The notes under the pieces are model-generated. The model was given only the letters and a program-made list of their open reading frames with translations. It did not search any database and was not told the origin of the DNA. A program made the translations under genes and the position numbers. DNA of 64,000 nt from Setaria digitata (Eukaryota; Nematoda; Chromadorea; Rhabditida; Setariidae): NCBI GenBank assembly GCA_003640385.1, contig RCAB01000201.1, forward strand, positions 1-64,000. The letters run 5' to 3'. How positions within the stretch are numbered: position 1 is the stretch's first letter; each line of letters starts with the position of its first letter. Below, one piece after another: positions 47,470-59,909 of the stretch.

Positions 47470-50400
47470 ACTGAACCTGAAACATTTCACCTCACTTGAC
47501 TTTTCTCTGATGAAGAGAGCAGTGAAAGGAGAGAGTAAAGACGTCACAAACGACTCACAATTGAGCTGGGATAAAATTTATGAAATAACACGACGTTGGA
47601 ATTGACGAACAGAAAGTAAGTAAAATATAGGAGAAAATACGTGATGCTGAGAATGTGACAGAGGCTGTGATCGGTGCAGTGCAGTAGTGAGAAATGTCCA
47701 CAGAATAATGGCACATGACAAAGCAGAAAGTAAAAATAGTTTAAAAAAGTGTAGAAAGGGAAGACAATATTGTCCTGACCTGGTCGACATCATCACACCA
47801 CCATCACGATCACCACGAAAGAGAAACTTCAAATAGTCAAAACCGACACTCCCTTCAGCTCTCCCGGTGACATTCTTTTCACTACCAAATTTCATACGCA
47901 ACCAATAGTGCAATACAAGTCTCAAATAGTAACTGGGACAGTCCTAGGAGTTAAAGGTCATGGCTGCTGTCGTACTTGTTTGATGTCGTATATCAACGTT
48001 AATTGTCTCAGTCATTCATTGTCCTTTTAGCTTATTCTTTACAATTCTGCCAACTGTCTTACATGTGTACAATACTTCCTAAACATTTCGTCATAGGCGC
48101 ACAATACAACTGTATCGTTTGCCTTAATAGTTCAACCAGTATCATTTTTTCTAAGAAAAACTTTAATATCTCCACAGAACTGTTTCAGTTGTAGCGATTT
48201 CGAATTTGCGAATATCCTTCTCTTGTGATGTCTCCATGTAGGATTCGTTAAGCACTGAATCAGTTCTTCCAGAACAGACGAGAAAGTATTACCTGCACCC
48301 CTCATGTTACCTTCAGGCTAAATGGAACACTTGATTTTTCTGATTGTTCTCCAAAAAAAAAAAAACGTTAAAGGAATAAATCTTGTTTTGATTCACTTAT
48401 TTCCTGTTCAGTTCATGTGTAAATGAGAATCAAATCGAGGTGAAGATTTCAGGAAAAATGTCTTTTTGATGCATAATATGATGAGAAAAGAAGTTTTATA
48501 TATTCATATTTAATGAAACATTCAATTAAACCAGAAACAGCGCATGGATCGTTGGAGCCGAGTATTCCGAACAAAAAAAAAAAACGGAAAGTTCTCGGTG
48601 TATTGAGTGTCTGTTAATTTCATCCACTCTCTCAGCTTACATCAAGATATAATATGAACAAATAAAAAGGAAGACCAGTCGAAGTTAGGCACTGCACAAT
48701 CTTCAGACTTCCAATAAAACTATGTGAATTTTTCTAATTCAGGTAATGACAAGCAGCGGTGTTCTGTGTCAGCACGCTCGTCGATAAATTGATTGATTGC
48801 TTATCAATAATAGCTAGTATGTTTTTATTTGGAGTAAAATATTTTCGGAAAATTAATTCCTGACAAAAGAAATTTTATAAATGAACAACAACTGGTATGA
48901 CAAATTTTGAATTTTAGTTCTAGTCAAATGCAAAAGCCATTTACACAAAATTTCCCGAAATATTTGTAGAAGTATTGAAGAAAAAGTTTGTTTTTCGTGC
49001 CAAAGAGGATTGTTAGGAAGGTACTTCGACGAAATCTCCTCTTCGTATTCCATCTTGGAAAACTTCCGAAAATTCCAACAAAGGAAAATGTAACTTTGTT
49101 ATGGAAGCGAGTTGGAACGTAGTTCGGGACTGGAAGAAACGCTATATCGGTCGGCAGTCGACCTTGGTGTCTAAGAACGAAATGTAGGAGGAGATGGCCA
49201 CCCCATTGAGATCTGTTCCAAATTATCTTCGTACACACAGACACATGCCAAGATGTGTCAAAATTTTCCACATCTGTTGCAGATTTGATAAGTTGGAACT
49301 ATTTTCATTCTGCCAACGAATATCTCCGTGCCATAGCCGTAACCACTAACCACTGCTTCTGGCTTTGGGCTTCTGGCTGTTGGCTCCACAGAAATAATTC
49401 TGTAATTAGTGACATTATGCTAATGACGTTGTTATCTCTTGCAACTCTTTTTTGTATCTTCTCACAAAGTTAACATTTCTTGTTTTAATCCAATGCTTTA
49501 CACCACATATCGTTCAATTTCTTCATTTTTTTCATTCACCACTCATTTCATATTTAGAAACTTAATAATAGATCAGTTTGTTTGCTTCCCGATCGATTTC
49601 CGGATGACTTTTTCATAAAAAAGTGCTAGTAAACAAATTACGTTTTCCTAATATCCACTCCTAAATATGAAATTTGCTAAAAACGAATCTTACTATTACT
49701 TTCACTTGTGACTGAAAAATTTGCATAAACTGAAATAATCTTGAATAAGGATTATGTATCATTTATCATGCTTCCATAATTATGGTAGGTGTGAGAAGCA
49801 ATTTTTAGAGGCTGTTTTGCTTCACATCATAATAGTTCTGCATTTATCTCATCTCAGGTTTAAAATTGCGTGCATAGGTGTGTCAGCAACACCAAAAGCA
49901 CTGGAACTAATTTTGCCTTTATAAACAGTACGGGAAATTTGTACACTGACTAAAGTTATAGTAGATGGGAGCATTTTTTGTTTCGTCTCCATAAGCTTAA
50001 ACTTCCTTTCTTAAACTGTTGTTTCTCCAGACTATTTCATTCCACTACTTTGTTTTTATAATTAATATATTGAAATGTATGTACTGTTCTCCCACAACTT
50101 GTGAGTGAGAGAACTTTGTCAAGGAAGAAGCAGATTTCTGAGGAAAGTATCAGTTAGTTCATATGCTTCAGTCTTTTGTTAAACGTTTTGTTCATTTATT
50201 TACTTCCTCGTCTGTTGTTTGCATATATACGCAAGGATGAGAGAAGAAGAGAGAGAAAAATTTTGTAGGGAGTCAAAATTTTTTGTAACATTTTAACTTA
50301 GTCAGAACTTCATATTGTTGACTGTCTTGGCCTATGCGAAAACCCTCCTTTACAATCATCCTTCGAAAATTCTATTATTAATGATTATAAAAGAAAAGGT

Positions 50401-52142
50401 TTTAAAAGATGACTGAGCGCCTTTGCATCCCCCTTTCCGCTCAAANTTAATGTGTAGAAAAGGTTTTAAAAGATGACTGAGCGCCTTTGCATCCCCCTTT
50501 CCGCTCAAAAGATCGAAAAGCTAATTAATGAGACATTTCCTGGTCAAAAATTGAGTATGTTGTTATAGTAAAGAAAACAATCACATTAGTCTGTTGGCTA
50601 CTAACTTGTCTCATATGGCCATTACAATTACACTTAACAGCGAGAATGTTTAAGTAAAAGCCATCATAATGTATTGCGTCGTAATATTATTTGCAGTAAT
50701 ATCGCACTCTTTTACAGCATCAGTACTTTCCTATCTCTTTCATATACATTGACTGTTCTTCTGACGGTTCTATGTGAATTCCATTGATCATAGCTACTCA
50801 ATTTATTATTATTACTGTAATTTAATTAATACAACTTTTGTTTCTTTATCCTATATCTAATCCGGAGGCCATGCTTGGCCACTCCAGCAACCAAGTTGTT
50901 CAATTATTTCATTCTGATATAGCACGATATTTTTGAAGAAAACAGAGTGTGGCGCTGTTTCTGGCCAATGAGCGACGTTGCAGTTCAGAAATAAGCATTA
51001 CTCAAGCCGTAACTTGGCGTGATTCATTTTCGTTTAGTTTTTTCGGAAGATTACATGATTCTTTTAGTTTCGTCATCTGTAATTCCAACAACCTATGACA
51101 ATTGATTTAACAAGCTGTGAAACGGATTATAATCTTGAATAGGATTTCTGACGCTGTAAGGAATTTGAATTTGTGTAAAAACGGGTTTTTGTTATGAGAA
51201 ATCCATGTCTGTAGTGCTGTGTCAATGAATTATTTCATTCTATTTGAAATAAATAATTATAGAAACTTTAGGAGTCAGATATGAATTCACAGTACATTAA
51301 CTTTTCCTATCATATTTTTCCACCGTTAATAACGAATGGATTATTCGTTCATAATTTAACAAATTTTATTTTAGCGTTCTGTTTTCTAGGAAAAGTTTTC
51401 GACCAACTTTCAACTTTTTCCCTAACTTAAAATATACACTGATTTCTTTAGTAGCCACCAATAGTGCAAACAATTGTGGAGTGTGAAATAATCAACTATA
51501 GATGCTTTTTATTTGTTTATTTTTTTGTTGCCGGCAATTTCCAGCGAAAAATATATTGGATAAAAGTATTTATTAGTTTTCGATTCTGATTACACCTTTT
51601 TATATGAGGCTAGTTCTATTTGCAGTTTTTGCATTCGGGATTTTAGAATAACACTTCTAAATCAAAGAAGAAAGTGATAAAAAGCCTTAAAAATATTTAT
51701 TTCAAGCTTCTAGTATCCTCGTAAGATTTGTTTAATAAGTTGCTCATGTTTTATTGCCAAATCAATCTAGTAGAGAAACTCGGATTCTGACAAACCTTCA
51801 ATTAATAGCTACACTTTGCATATATTCTTTCAGACTATTTCTTGAGATTATTGTAAATAAACAATCTGTTATATATTTCGAGCTGAAGTTCCCTGAAATC
51901 TAATAAGTTCTCTAAAAAAAGTGATTGGTAAGAAAATGCATGAAGTCTTTTTCCTGTAATCAGTTCACGTTCGGGACAAGATTTTAACTTATTTCAAGTG
52001 CTGATTGAATGAGTTGTTAGTAAATTTCTCGAACAGTTCGGAATCTCTGCCTTCAGGAAGATGTTACCTGCTATTTCAGGATTGCATGCGTTGATCAAGC
52101 AAGGTTGTCTAACAGGAAAACGAACTTCTCGAGTACCATTAA
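47470..52142. other. Long intergenic stretch, no gene supported
   Basis: About 4.7 kb. It holds the TMEM14 promoter side, an N-separated duplication at 50392-50509 and several short frames without family resemblance. I recognise no RNA gene or transposon. Confidence 0.45.
50392..50509. repeat. 54-bp direct duplication around a single N
   Basis: 50392-50445 and 50456-50509 are identical by eye; the N is at 50446 and nine further bases separate it from the second copy. Confidence 0.88.
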
Positions 52143-52204
52143 ATGTCGATAAGCTGCTCACCACTACGTCAAATTGTTCCGCCGTCAACAAGAAGTTCTG
52201 GTGA
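52061..52204 (+). other. Overlapping upstream ORF, 47 codons
   Basis: An ATG at 52061, just after a CTTCAG acceptor, opens a 47-codon frame that runs past the main ATG at 52143 in another frame. If the mature 5' end is at about 52057, this upstream ORF would compete with the main start and could dampen translation. It might instead be removed by the second acceptor TTTCAG near 52079. Confidence 0.35.
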
Positions 52205-55200
52205 TGAATTTACTAAAGTATCTTTTGATTCGAGCGATATATCGAGTAGTAGCGTGGATTCATTGTTAGCATCGGATCGTGATGATCTGGATTTCCGAAT
52301 TCGACAACGGTTGGAGGCTTCTCGGCAAGGTATGCTGCAGCTAGAAGCCCTTCGAAGCAAGCACCAGAAATTGATGCAGGTGAGAACTTTTTTTTTTGTG
52401 TATTATTCAAGCTGATAAGAATATGAGAAGGGTTGTGTCCTTTAATTACAGTCTGAAAGATCGGAAGAAGGCGAGGGAAATTTAAGCTTGAAAATTTTTG
52501 TTAATATATTATTTGTGAGGGGAACAGACTAAATTTTACTCTTATAATTGACGTAATCAGACCTTCGTAGTAGACATCGTCAAAGATGATACAGGTTCAA
52601 ATTAAATTACTTAAAGATTACTGTACTTAAAGTGATATATTAGAGACGAGGAACTGAATTGTGTGGCTGCATAGAATGTACTTGAGCAAATATTTTTGGG
52701 AACAGATTCTACACTTAAATATTATTGACGGAAAAAGGAAGTTTAATAAATATTCTTTTCAAATGGATAACTTTATATAAGAACGAATTTTCAAATTTAT
52801 AATCATTTTTATTGACCTTTCTAGTAGGTTCTATCTTTTTGTTATTAAATTTAAATTCAAACCGGAGAAATCTTCTGGATTCGTTATTCGATCACTTCCT
52901 GTTGTGATCACAGCTGTCTTCCATCAATAAGTATGGGATTTTACTAAAAGATATTGAACATTAATTGTCATCGAAATGATTATTCGCTGTCTTAGCTGTA
53001 ATATTGCCTTTAGAATAGCGTGACCTGGTGCCATTTTTCACTAGCCTAATTTTTTTTTTTTGAATTACTATAACATACGCTCATAAGCCTTCTTATCTAA
53101 ACAACAAACATTCCTTCCCCAAACTACCTGAAAATACCTGGATCAGTGAATTCCCCGAAATTCTTGACGAGAAATAAAGGTCCTTTACCTTGACCACATT
53201 CCCGAAAGGTATTCAAAGTGTACAAGGTATCTCACTGGAATGTTCTTGAAGTGAAAGAATTTTTATTCCTAAACATCAACTTTTTCACCGTTCAATAATT
53301 CACGAATTTTTCTAAACTGAAATTGTATACTTGTCGAGGATGCTTTGACGAAATTATCGATTTTCTGGTTTTTTTTTTTTAATAAATATAGTTGCGTAAT
53401 GATTCGATTAGGATAAGCAGCAGTTAAGACTGTGAAAATGAAATTTCTGTGGAAAAATTGAACCATCGAAAACTTGTTGGGACCAAATAATTGGAGCTTT
53501 TTTTTAAGGATTCCAAGAAAAGCCAATAGATGTCTGATGAAAACTTCTACTTCATGTTTTTTTTAAGGGTATGCGAAATTAAGACAGTTAAGATGGATGG
53601 GTTTTCCTTGCTGATCGCCAAATATAAGGATGACTATAGTCCAGCATTCTTTGGGATTTAAAGTTAACACTGAGCATGAATTATTTATCTTCAGCTTCAG
53701 CTATTGTGTGTTATCGTATTAAGGAGGACGAAGACTTATTTTTCACTGACGTGGAACTGATGTTAAAGGTTTCCAGTAATTTTCCATTCAGTTCCAAAAG
53801 TTCATTCAGAGGATGAAATGGATTAAACGGTATGATCATAAATGGCTGGAATCTAAATGATAAAATAAAAGTTAAACTAAGAAGCAAATGGATAATTGTG
53901 GCCGAAAGATTGCTCGATTATGCTATCATATTACAAATAACACTATTCTCTTTCTAGGAAATGCGTATTCGCTTACCGCAGAAGACTGATAAGGAACAAT
54001 TGCATGAAAATATCGAGAAACATAAAGAACCACCGGTTATCAATTCTCAAAATGAGGTTAGCTTTATTTCCAATTTTTTTTCTATCGAAAAGATTTGGAG
54101 TAAGATGGTAATTCGTCCGAAAGTTGAGAAATATTTTCCTCAACTTTTATCAAGTTCACGGTAGTTGTTTTTCAGTCTTCGGCTGAGTCATAATTATGAA
54201 ATCTAAAATTATGCTATTTTTTTCACATTTTATGAAGAATGACTTTTACATTTTAGCGGAAGGAATACAAACAATTGTATACAAATCCCATCCGGAAGAT
54301 TTCTCTAACCCAGAGTTAGATTTTTCAGATCTCTTTGTCTGGGCTTAACTTTTCTTAGTTCACGGTATCCACTGCGCATATAGTTTTTAAGAACTTATGA
54401 TGCGTTAAAATTCAACCGTGTGGAAAAATATTGATATGAAATGCATGAATTTCACTTCATATCAACTTTTTTTTTCATTATTGACTGCCATATTCCAAGA
54501 ATTCTGTGAGATTTTTAGAGATTCCATTTTACTGACCTGATTAGATGAAAAAGATTATGGAATTTGCAGAGGGACATGTATAGATGAATAAAATTTGGAA
54601 TTATTTGATTATATCAATATTATCCTATTGTTCACTGCTCCTCATTTGCTTGTCTGTTTGTCCGGTTTCGTCTATATGTTTCAATAAGGATGCTTTGGAA
54701 AGATGATATGATTGTATGCTATGATACGACGTTATCACTAACCATATTAGTGTTCTATACTGGATCCTTCCATACCCCAATGTAATGATGACCTCATTCG
54801 TATAGTAGCAGTTGTTATGGTGATGATCGGGGAGATCAGTTGGTTGATTTGATGATAAAACTGGAAATAGAACACAAACGCATCGTATTTCATAATTAAA
54901 TTATTGGTAATAATGAAGTTGTGATATAATACAGAGCCATCTCTGGAATTCCGTTACCCTCCGAGGTTCAGTTCTGCACAATGACATTTTATTACTGCTT
55001 TGCACGGTAGAAGAAAGGAAATTATTTTCCTTTGCAAAAAAAAAAATTCATCAATATTTAAACTTGGAGAAAAAAACGTTTTTTTTTTTTTAAATAAACC
55101 TCTAAAGAAAACAAAATTACTTTCAATAAATTTCGAAGTTCGAATTATTTATAGCATCATTGGGTAAGGATGGTTTAGTGAAATAGTGATGGTTCATAAA

Positions 55201-57397
55201 CGACTAATCAGAAGCCGTAATCCAATCAAGGGCATTTTATTTATTTTGACAATTAACCGTATCAGAAAACCCAATCAGTTTTCGAATCAATTTTAAAACA
55301 TCCAGTATATTATGCAGATAGGCCTTGAATTTCCTCAGCAAGGTAATACTATACGTATTTGAAACAAAAAGAAAAAAATATTTTTCAGATGAAGTCAAAT
55401 GAATTACGATGCGACAGTCCGGTGAGCTGTTGTGTAAGTCATCGATCATCTATTAGCATGGATTCCGGATGTGTTTCGCTTTCTTCCGACTTGAGGTGCC
55501 GTTCAGTAGTACGAAATTTTTCCTTAGAGAATGAGAATATTCTGCATTATGTTCATTAACACTGACTGCAAAATGGAGCTCAAAGCACTTGAATTATTTT
55601 CACTGAGTGTGATCGATATGCGACACACATTGCAGCAACCAATCACCGATGCCGTGTAATGGAAATCAAAAATTTTCTCTAGAAGATCACCGAAAAAAAA
55701 CTGAGCAGAAAATGGCTATTACGGAAGATGAAAGTGATGAGAATCCGTTGCTTGTGGTTAGTATTGACATAGTATGTGTTGTTTATCAACATCTTTGTTT
55801 CAGTGTTAATTTAATCATCGACACTTCACATCTCTGTTCACTGTCCGAAAAATCAACTTTCTAGTTATCTTTTTTCGGATTACCTGTCAACTTCTAAACA
55901 TTCTACTCAAACGACTTATGACTTTTCTTGAGAATTACCTTCAATACTGCTTTTAGGCAATGGTAATTGAAAGTACTACTGCGTTGCGTTGTCATGGAAA
56001 GAAATGTTACAATTGTCCAAGACCAAAATCGCTGTGTTCTAGTCATCCTGACGAAAACGCAGTTGTCGATTCGCTTTCATTCTCACAGATTACTCCGCCA
56101 CCAATTCATCGAAAATTTTTCACTGTTGGAAGATCAGAAAGCGTCCAGGTTAAATGAAATTAGTGGAAGTTTGCTGAAGTGTGAAAATGTAGATTATTTG
56201 GCAGCATTTGTAGCACTGTGCTGATTAAATATAACTTATTGTTTTGAGTTTTTGCTATTGTGCAACANTCAGGTTAAATGAAATTAGTGGAAGTTTGCTG
56301 AAATGTGAAAATGTAGATTATTTGGCAGCATTTGTAGCACTGTGCTGATTAAATATAACTTATTGTTTTGAGTTTTTGCTATTGTGCAACATGTAGTTTT
56401 AGATGAAAAGCAACAGGTAGAATTAATTCTAGACCCGTCGTCCGTGCCTCGCCAAAAGTTGTACCGACATCCATTCTCCGACACCGTTACAAAGAGAGCA
56501 ATCACCGGCACGTTTTCCGGTTAATCAGTCATCTGTGGTGCATGCTAAACCAATCACTGTATCATTATCGTCAAAAATACCAGCACCTTCATATATGAGA
56601 CTTCGAGACTCTCAAGTATGTTGAGCTGCATTGGAAACTTTGACTTTTAATCTCCAATATTTTAGCCATGACTTTATTGAATTTAAATTGTGGAAACTAG
56701 AATTTAGAATTTGAAAATTTCAGACTGTAGTGCACAATTCACGAGTTGTAACACATCCCGACAATCAGTCAATCTTTCACGCAAGCCGAATATTCGTAGA
56801 TCGTTCGCCGCGCATTGTGCAATGCCCAAAGCAATGTACGAATATTGAAAGGTACGATTCAGATGAGGAAAGTCCACGACTACTACGAGCACAGCCAGCT
56901 GTTGTTCTCAGCAGGTAAACAAATTATTTCGTTTTAGGAGCATGTCCCTTGGACGCACAAGTTTTTCTTCGGCTTAAATTTATTGAAGTTTACCAAAGAA
57001 AAAAATTATTTTACAGGCAACAAAGTTACGCTCATTCGAACGAAAGCTCACCATGTGAGTTAAGGAAAGTACATCTAATTGAAAGTTCCAATTCCTTATC
57101 TAACTGTGCTGTTTTTGGATGCCACCAGCAGCTCAGTCGGTAAATCTACCTGACATTTCTTACATTTTTCTCTCGAAAGCGCTGTTTGCTACGCAATGCT
57201 TATCTTTAATATTTAAAACAAGCTCTCTGAAAGATGCAGTTGAAATATTTCCTTCTCTAAACTCACTTTTCCAGTAATTCACTGTTCTCATTGGCATTTC
57301 CAGTTGTGAAAGTTCGCAAAGTTCCGAAACAATCGTATCTGACAAACCTCGTCGCCGAAAGAAAGAAAAAGACTGGAAGGAATCTGAGGATCTGTAA
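52143..57397 (+). CDS. Unrecognised 448-aa Ser-rich, largely disordered protein
   Basis: Nine exons: 52143-52379, 53958-54056, 55389-55495, 55636-55756, 55957-56148, 56433-56615, 56724-56914, 57017-57139, 57304-57397. Every junction keeps phase, which strongly supports one gene. The start has an in-frame stop directly before it. Residues 40-100 are predicted helical (DLDFRIRQRLEASRQGMLQL, then SKHQKLMQEMRIRL), probably a short coiled coil. A cysteine cluster, C200-x4-C-x2-C-x6-C-x2-H, could bind metal. SKIP at about 299-302, in a Ser/Pro-rich stretch followed by basic residues, fits the SxIP motif used to bind EB proteins on microtubule ends. A basic patch, KPRRRKKEKDWK, lies near the C-terminus. 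I do not recognise the family; a cytoskeletal role is only a suggestion. A polyadenylation signal lies at 57551. Confidence 0.75.
56146..56391. repeat. 122-bp direct duplication around a single N
   Basis: 56146-56267 and 56270-56391 are nearly identical around the N at 56268. The copy covers an exon end and donor plus intron, so a second donor-like site is created artificially. Confidence 0.9.
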
Positions 57398-57550
57398 AAA
57401 TTAAGAAAAGAATTATGATATCGTGAAAAACTTCATCACCATAAATTTTTGCCTTCTTTTTAGACAGGACTGCTTGCATTGTATTCTGCTAGTGCACACC
57501 GAACTGAGAGAACTTTATCCAACATTAATTCTATTTACTTCGATGTTTTG

Positions 57551-57556
57551 AATAAA
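57551..57556 (+). terminator. Polyadenylation signal of the 448-aa protein gene
   Basis: AATAAA 153 bases after the stop codon, before the convergent DZIP1-like gene. Confidence 0.5.
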
Positions 57557-57927
57557 ATCTTCGGGAGAACTCGCTGCATCATTAGGTCACGTGGAATGCT
57601 TCAAGGTGTCTTAGAAGGCAGAAGGCACTGCCCATTCTGCGGCATTATTGCATGCACCAATATTCATTGTGATGCTAGTAGTAATAACAGTCTTTACTTT
57701 AGATTTTCGACACTTTAGTCAAGTCAGAGATTAAAAGTCGGCAAGAGACAAGACGTATGTCATGTGAGGAAGACTGTTTTAAAAGCAAGGAAGAGTACGT
57801 CTGAAACCAGCCACAAAGCGACATTTTGTTTTAAAAAAATTGTTTTGATTGTAAGGCTTCTGGAGAACTCCACCGACATCATTATTTGTCATCCGGAAAC
57901 ATCGGATCAGCCAAAAAGTCACTTCCA

Positions 57928-59402
57928 CTAATCATCAGAACATTCTTCAGATTTGTGCCTGCGCTTTATATGGTCATACAAGAATGTGCTGTGCAAGAAC
58001 AGTTTGTCGCAACGATCACACTAAAAATTAAGAATTTCGAATGAAAATAATTCCAAAATGCAACAAGTCTATCCTAGGAAATTCCTATGACTCGAGATTT
58101 CAAACTTTTGTAGAGATCTAATTTCCCATAGCACGAAGTGTCATTTAGAACTAAAACCTTGAATAACGAAGTTATTGTCTCCGGTTCACTGAGAAGTTCT
58201 TTTCTCAATTTCGAATTTTCTATACTTACAATCTTCAAGCGATCCTGTAACTTTTCCACCTGCTTTACGAGTTCTGTTTGTGTTTTCTGAAATTACAACA
58301 ATAAGTCCAGTCTTTGCTGTCCTGTTCTCTTCGCTACAACAAAGGCATTCATTAAAGATGTAATTCACGGAAGGAAAAGGTCAGGGAACAACGCCGATGG
58401 AACAAAAAATGACACTGAAATGTTACGTTCCATCTCAATGAATCAATCAGAAATGATCCTTCTATCACAATTTGAATTGCTAACCGTACAGTTTCGGATG
58501 TTCTGTTCGCTTCAGTGAATTACAAATGTCGTATGTCGTTTGTTTATCTATCTTATTATGTGTGTTATTTATGAATTAAGCTTAGAAAACGTTCTAGACT
58601 TTAGAGCGTCCCATCGTGTCATCAATTTACGTTGTCCAGTTCAATCCTACTGGTGGTACAGCTAAGTGCAAAACCTATTTATTTAAAAAAAAAAGTTCTA
58701 GCAAAAGCACAGACAAAGACGAGCTACCAAGCTTGAGGGGTAAGTGCTTAGCAAAGTTAACTACAAGCAAATTAGCGCACGAAGTTGTAATATTGAATTG
58801 ATTTAGTTACCAAAATAATTTCACTTACCAAAACATATTCAATTTGCATTTGAGCTATTCGAAACATTTTAAGCAACCTTTCAACAGTGCAATCTTCGTC
58901 CTCAACAAATATTTTCAAAAAAAAAGTCGTTAGAATATATGATAGTAAAAGTATGGCCTATGGCAGTGAAAAATATTGTACAGGAAACAACTTCTGTGCT
59001 GTTATATTACTGTCTTTACACTAACTATTTAGTCAATTTCCTAAGCGGAAATTTCAATTTTAAGAATAAGGAAATGTCTGCTTAAATCTTTTAAAAGTAT
59101 GTTTTGAAAATTTTAGCAAAAAAGTCTACCGTTTGATCAATTTTACTGAGCACAATGGATGGTAAAGCTCTCTGAAGAACATCGTAACTACCAATACCTT
59201 CTTCCAAAAGGTTTAAGCTTATTTCATCTGCAAACGATAATGTGTTGGCTTTCTAATCGATCAAATATAAAGGTATTTCCACTTAATTTTTGGATAGTGG
59301 CACAAAGAGATAAATTTGAAAAACACTTTTTAAATTCTCATGGTCAAACAAATGAAACTTACCAATAAGTTTCCAGTCAGGTTTGCGATGGTTATTAAGC
59401 AT
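57928..59402 (-). CDS. Minimal DZIP1/Iguana-like zinc-finger protein
   Basis: Reverse-strand exons: 59363-59402, 59130-59227, 58829-58900, 58158-58286, 57928-58020; phases match and give 143 aa. DZIP1 proteins act at the ciliary base and in Hedgehog signalling in vertebrates. The order of parts is that of DZIP1: an N-terminal block ([15 protein letters not shown], compare the DWR...DVD block of vertebrate DZIP1), then [16 protein letters not shown] (compare the LFRLAQ..IEYLL core), a coiled coil ([23 protein letters not shown]), and a C2H2 finger [22 protein letters not shown] with C-x2-C-x12-H-x4-H spacing. The frame ends eight residues after the finger, so the long vertebrate tail is absent. 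An in-frame stop precedes the ATG. The acceptor of exon 3 is uncertain (GAG at 58901, or TAG farther upstream). Confidence 0.75.
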
Positions 59403-59839
59403 AATTACACGTTACAAGCTAATTCACATCAAATATGTTTTCCTTCGGCCATCGCAGGTAAAGAAGGGCAGGTAACGTTGCTAGCAGAGCTGAAAAGCAG
59501 GACAGGAGAGCCATCGTCATGGTTACCTTTAAGGAAGGTGACCACGAGGAAGGAAAAATATTTTTTCATATGCTTTTGATCGATTTTGAGTAAGTGATAA
59601 TTACAGGTGTGCATTGTCCTATGTTAGCTTTAGCTTTATTTATAAGCCTAAGCCTTAATGTCTACATGAAATTACGCAATTTTTTTGTCGAACTAATACT
59701 TTCCATTGCTTTGCTGCTAAATAGAGCACCAAATTTCCTGAAATAAATGAACAAAAAAATTACGAACCTTAGAATTTTGATCATTTATTTTAAATATTTT
59801 TAGCTTTTGCCACACAAACATTCTGAAATGCTCTTCCAA

Positions 59840-59909
59840 TTTTATATATATTTTATATATAAGCTCTTCCAATTATATTTATATATATTTTATATATTTT
59901 ATATATATT
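59840..59909. repeat. TATATA-rich low-complexity repeat
   Basis: Irregular tandem units of the TTTTATATATAT type, with a CTCTTCCAATT phrase recurring at about 59835 and 59863. Confidence 0.85.

Noticed and set aside
48924..49271. 115-codon reverse-strand frame
   Set aside because: Begins at GTG rather than ATG, aromatic-rich composition, no splice context or family.
57479..57718. 79-codon + strand frame with a CPFC motif
   Set aside because: Begins at TTG, lies in the 3' untranslated region of the 448-aa protein gene and has no complete zinc finger.
58616..58801. 61-codon + strand frame
   Set aside because: Begins at GTG and lies antisense to a DZIP1-like intron.
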